Of a stretch of 64,000 nucleotides of DNA, positions 60,201-64,000 are shown piece after piece. Under the pieces are notes generated by a model. The model was not told the origin of the DNA, ran no database searches, and saw nothing but the letters and a program-made list of their open reading frames with translations. A program made the position numbers and the translations under genes. This DNA is from Albula goreensis (lineage: Eukaryota; Chordata; Actinopteri; Albuliformes; Albulidae). Positions within the stretch are counted from its first letter, which is position 1. The number at the start of each line of letters is the position of its first letter. The DNA lies in contig CM040745.1 in the NCBI GenBank assembly GCA_022829145.1, forward strand, positions 25,078,906 through 25,142,905. The letters run 5' to 3'.

Positions 60201-62544
60201 GTTTTATGAATAGGTACTATCTCAGGATTGGGTAACCGAAGGTACACTGTAAACTTGATTTGAGACTTGGATATGATTCTGTTTTTGAAATGGTTTAAAT
60301 TTATATTGTGTACATAGTTTTCCCCCATACATTCCATAAAGTAATTATGCTTATGAAATCCAGGTAGATTGTTCTAATGAAAACTGTTAAAATGAATGCA
60401 AGTGTCAGTAGTTCAGATAGTATTACAGGAGAAATAAAATCAGCAAATGCAGGTAAAGCATGGGTTTCCATATAGTATGTTGTCTAGTAACCAGTAACAG
60501 CAATGGTATCCTTTCATAGCAAGTGGCACAATCTTCTATAATATCCTTAATTACTGTAATTTATTCCAGTGTTTCTGTGGTTTAAAGATACTTATTTCAT
60601 ATTTAATGTTTGAAATGTACTCAGTATACTGACTGGGCCTATGTTTTCCATTGTTTTAAGCTTTCTAGTCCAAAAGTGAGGATGTTTCACACATTTCCAT
60701 TGGATATCAAACAGCATACTAGATGAGCAGCAGCAATAATGAAACACAGAGAGCCAATGGCCCACTGGGAAACATTCTTTATGTGAATATTTTGAATATT
60801 TACCTGTACCCTACTTCTTGTTGTTAGAGCCATTGGCTTGGGATATTGCCTGTATATAATGTAATTAGTTAGATTGCACAGCTTTGACAATTTTTGCTGT
60901 ACATGTCATGCTGTTATCCATACTTTTATGTGTGAACAATGCTTGCATTGGTATGGACCCCTAGTAAGTTGCCACTAAGTGCTGGTTCTGACTGTGTTAA
61001 TGACATTTTCTTATTAGTCTCCTGATATGTTCCAGATGATCCCAGTGTTATAATTGTGGTTTCCATTCCTGAGTCTGACACCTTTCCGTTTTGAATTATA
61101 GTACTTTAAAATAAACTGTGGGGATAATTTACTTCTCTTGACATGTGGCATAGCTCAATAAGATCCTAAAACATGCATAGTCTTGTTTTCTCTGTTCTGT
61201 ATTTTCTTTTTTTCCTTACTGCTTTGAATGTACAGGGCATTGACATTCCCCTGTCTGTCAATCACTAAAGCTAAAAGTGAAGCTATGATAAAGAACCCTG
61301 TGCTGAAACATGTTCGCTTAATCATACTTTTGTGGCAGATGTCAGTAATTAGGTCATGCCATAAAGCAAAAGACTACAGAAGAATATATGGATTTATCAC
61401 TTTGACAAATACAGGTCCTCATTGAATTTGTTATTCAGTTTCAGAGCATTGAAAGTGAGTAGTGAGTAGCCCCTCTCCTTCAATGTTCTGAATATCATGA
61501 AGATGTGAAAGACTCAATGGCGGGACTAGGAATGGAGCTAGTGTCACAGTGAGGGGAAAGTTTTCTGAGTCTATCTGAGTCTTAATTAATACTGTGGAAG
61601 GCTGTCTGGATAATTAGTCACTGTGAACACACTCCAGATCGCTGATCTGCAGCTGAGGGGTCACTCACAACTTGGGCTGTGATTGTGGTCAGCAACCACA
61701 CAAGAACCATTTAATGTTGCTGGAAGTATGGTAAGTAATGCACTATATGATAGGTTCTATATCCCAGTCTTATAGTAGTTTTATATTTCTGTGGGATAAA
61801 ATCTGGAGATATCCCATTCAATTGTAGACTAGAGTAGACACTTCATATTATGTTCACTCACAGTAGAGAGATCTATTCACCTTTCAGGATATATTTCGCC
61901 TTTATAAGTCCTATGAGGTGACAATGCACTAATTCTTGAAGCAGAATATTAATGTTGCCTGACATAAAAAACCTAATGTATTGATTGCAAATTAGATTTT
62001 ATCATCTGACCTAAAGTCAAAGTAGGTGAAGTCTTATTCCCTGTTCTTCTGTCTTGGTTTAATACACTGATATCCATGTGCATACCTCCTCTTCAGACCT
62101 CAGTGCGCATAAAGGCCATACTTAGTTCAGCTGTCTTTGCTTTATGTGCTTTAGTCACTCAAGCACCACATCAGTAAGTTTCCACATTGTGTACACCTGA
62201 GGTCACTTGTGTTTTGGAACAAGTTACACACAACTCATAAATCTGGGCAAGTATGAGCTCGGCCACCGCAGGAGCTGGAGAAGTCACCTCTCAAAGACTT
62301 TGTGAAACTTCTGAACAGCTGCCAATGCTAATTATAGTGAAATAGCCAAATTGCCTTTTCTTTTGTTCTAAAGACACTGAAGTTTTTATTTTTGCAATTA
62401 TGAGTTTTGAGCTGTGACTGAAGCAGCCTCTTTTATTTAAAAAACCCATGACTGTTAGCAATGGCACTGCAAAAGGTGATGCATGTGCAATAATGAAACA
62501 TATTAATGTAATCTGCATGGATCTTTTTGAGTTGTATGGAAAGT

Positions 62545-62546
<2 letters not shown>

Positions 62547-62623
<77 letters not shown>
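62547..62623 (+). repeat. (TC)38 microsatellite
   Basis: About 38 uninterrupted TC units; on the other strand they read as GA and give artificial Arg-Glu open frames. Mirror-symmetric polypurine/polypyrimidine DNA of this length can form triplexes. Confidence 0.98.
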
Positions 62624-62626
<3 letters not shown>

Positions 62627-64000
62627 GGAAAATATTAAAGGTAGACTGCAAAGATCTTTTTGAAATATCATCTATTAACAAGTAGACAAAAGCATGGTGT
62701 TGAAATAGCTAGACTGCTTGGTCATGTTGGTGGTTAGTGTGTGTGGTGATGGTGGTACCTTGTGAAATTGCACATCAGTGCAGTGTCATAGCCTCTTTGC
62801 AAGGTCCCATCCCCTGAGATCCAGTTCGAGCTTCAGGTCCAGGTGCCCAGACAAGTTACACAGGAAGCTCAATAAATGAGAGGGTGTTGATACATAATGA
62901 ATCATCCAGCCATCACTCTGACTTGAGCTTTGGGGTAAAGGAGAAAGGGGCAGAAAGGGAGGGGCTCTGATCTTTTGTTTCACGCCCCTTTGTTCCTGCA
63001 TCTGTCAGTAGGACCTAAATTATTGAAGGCAGAGAAATTGACAATTTCAAAATTAATTAGCCTTCAACATACAATTTTAATTATGTGCAAAATGTTGTTC
63101 TCACTTCTCCTCTTCAAAAACTGTGACATTTGCTGAACTGAAAACTTATTGCAGTTATGACATGGAGTTTAGATATTAGATAGGGAAGTCTTTAGTCTTT
63201 CTATTTTTCTAAGGTCCTTGTGTTTAATGTAGTACCAGGGGAAAATGTTAACATTAATGTATGTATGTGGTAAATAACAGTAATTTCATTACCAGAACCT
63301 TATAAAATAGGATGCATTTAGCAAAGTCTACAGATGACAGGCATGCAAACTGCAAAACACAGTAAAGACTGTGGTAATCAGAGCAAAAATCAGCCATATT
63401 AGCAAATGGCCATCTTTGAGGTTTCAAAGGGGAACACATTTGTTTTGGATGCATCAGTTACCAGGCAACTTCAGTTTCTGTTTATTAAATATGTGTAACT
63501 TGTGTTGTGTACAGTAATTGTTTTATTTTTCATCACTTGGCAACGACAAACTCTGCACACTACAACAGCCCCCAATATATGCTTTTACTCAACAGAAATA
63601 AAATCTAATAGTTTTAAATAACTGAAAATTGTTCAAATTATATGGCTTTACTTTGTTATGTACATCTAACATTTGTTCCCCTTTCTCTGAGCTAACAGGC
63701 ATTGTCTTTTTCAGTCCCATCCTGTTGATACATTAAGAAATGCTTCAGGAATAAAAATGGTTATTTGTTTCCTCATATGTGAGAAAGCAGTGTGTAGTGA
63801 AGCAGGCAGCTTCAGTCAGCAGTCCTTTCTTTTCTATGATGAGACTCATTACATTACACAGCTAGCTCCCATCCTTAACTGCTCCTTTTCCTGTTTGAAA
63901 GCATTGTTTCTCTCCTCCTGATGCGTATAGCATCCTGCAACACCCACATAAATGTTGAGGGTTCTGAGAAATTTTTTAAAGTAAAAATCCATAAAAATTT

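Larger units (their letters stand above)
54904..64000. other. apparently intergenic region downstream of vwa8
   Basis: About 9 kb without a recognisable gene. Contents are the AT palindrome, a LINE-like fragment (56887-57204), a T-rich stretch at about 58326-58349 and a CT microsatellite (62547-62623). In mammals the next gene past the 3' end of VWA8 is RGCC in convergent orientation. I looked for its Ser-rich and C-terminal motifs on the minus strand and did not see them. Short open frames here have no protein-like motifs. Confidence 0.55.

Noticed and set aside
62291-62681. Arg-Glu repeat open frames on the minus strand
   Set aside because: An artefact of the (TC)n tract.

Overview
The window is vertebrate nuclear DNA, most likely from a ray-finned (teleost-type) fish. 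It contains widely spaced exons with GT-AG introns, long CA/TG and CT microsatellites, and decayed LINE 3' ends carrying the tail common in fish genomes. There is no bacterial or viral gene organisation, and I found no operon, defence system or other multi-gene novelty.

About 80% of the window (79-52461, + strand) is the 3' part of one gene, which I recognise by protein as vwa8 (von Willebrand factor A domain-containing protein 8, a mitochondrial AAA+/VWA ATPase). I reconstructed 27 consecutive coding exons. All have GT/AG borders and compatible phases, and together they give 1181 residues ending in a stop at 52459-52461. The 5' exons lie before the window: mitochondrial presequence, first two AAA modules and the start of the third. 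In order, the visible protein holds the third AAA module (Walker A across exons 2-3, Walker B in exon 5, sensor-1 Asn in exon 6, helical lid in exons 7-8), a long middle region (exons 9-19), a glycine-rich linker (exons 20-21), the helical pre-VWA segment (exons 22-23) and a C-terminal VWA domain with a complete MIDAS (exons 24-27). Residues are numbered w1-w1181 from the first complete codon visible, at position 81.

Introns run from 167 bp to 11.7 kb (intron 19, 25745-37410). They hold the non-genic structure: a 50-bp minisatellite, a nearly perfect 146-bp tandem duplication, an old degenerate array with a 37-bp period just before exon 19, two perfect 14-15 bp hairpins, two very long TG tracts, LINE remnants, and an unexplained protein-like open frame in intron 2.

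After the vwa8 stop, 52462-64000 is a possible long 3' UTR (best poly(A) signal at 54872-54881), then about 9 kb of apparently intergenic DNA with one LINE-like remnant and a long CT tract. I could not recognise a next gene.
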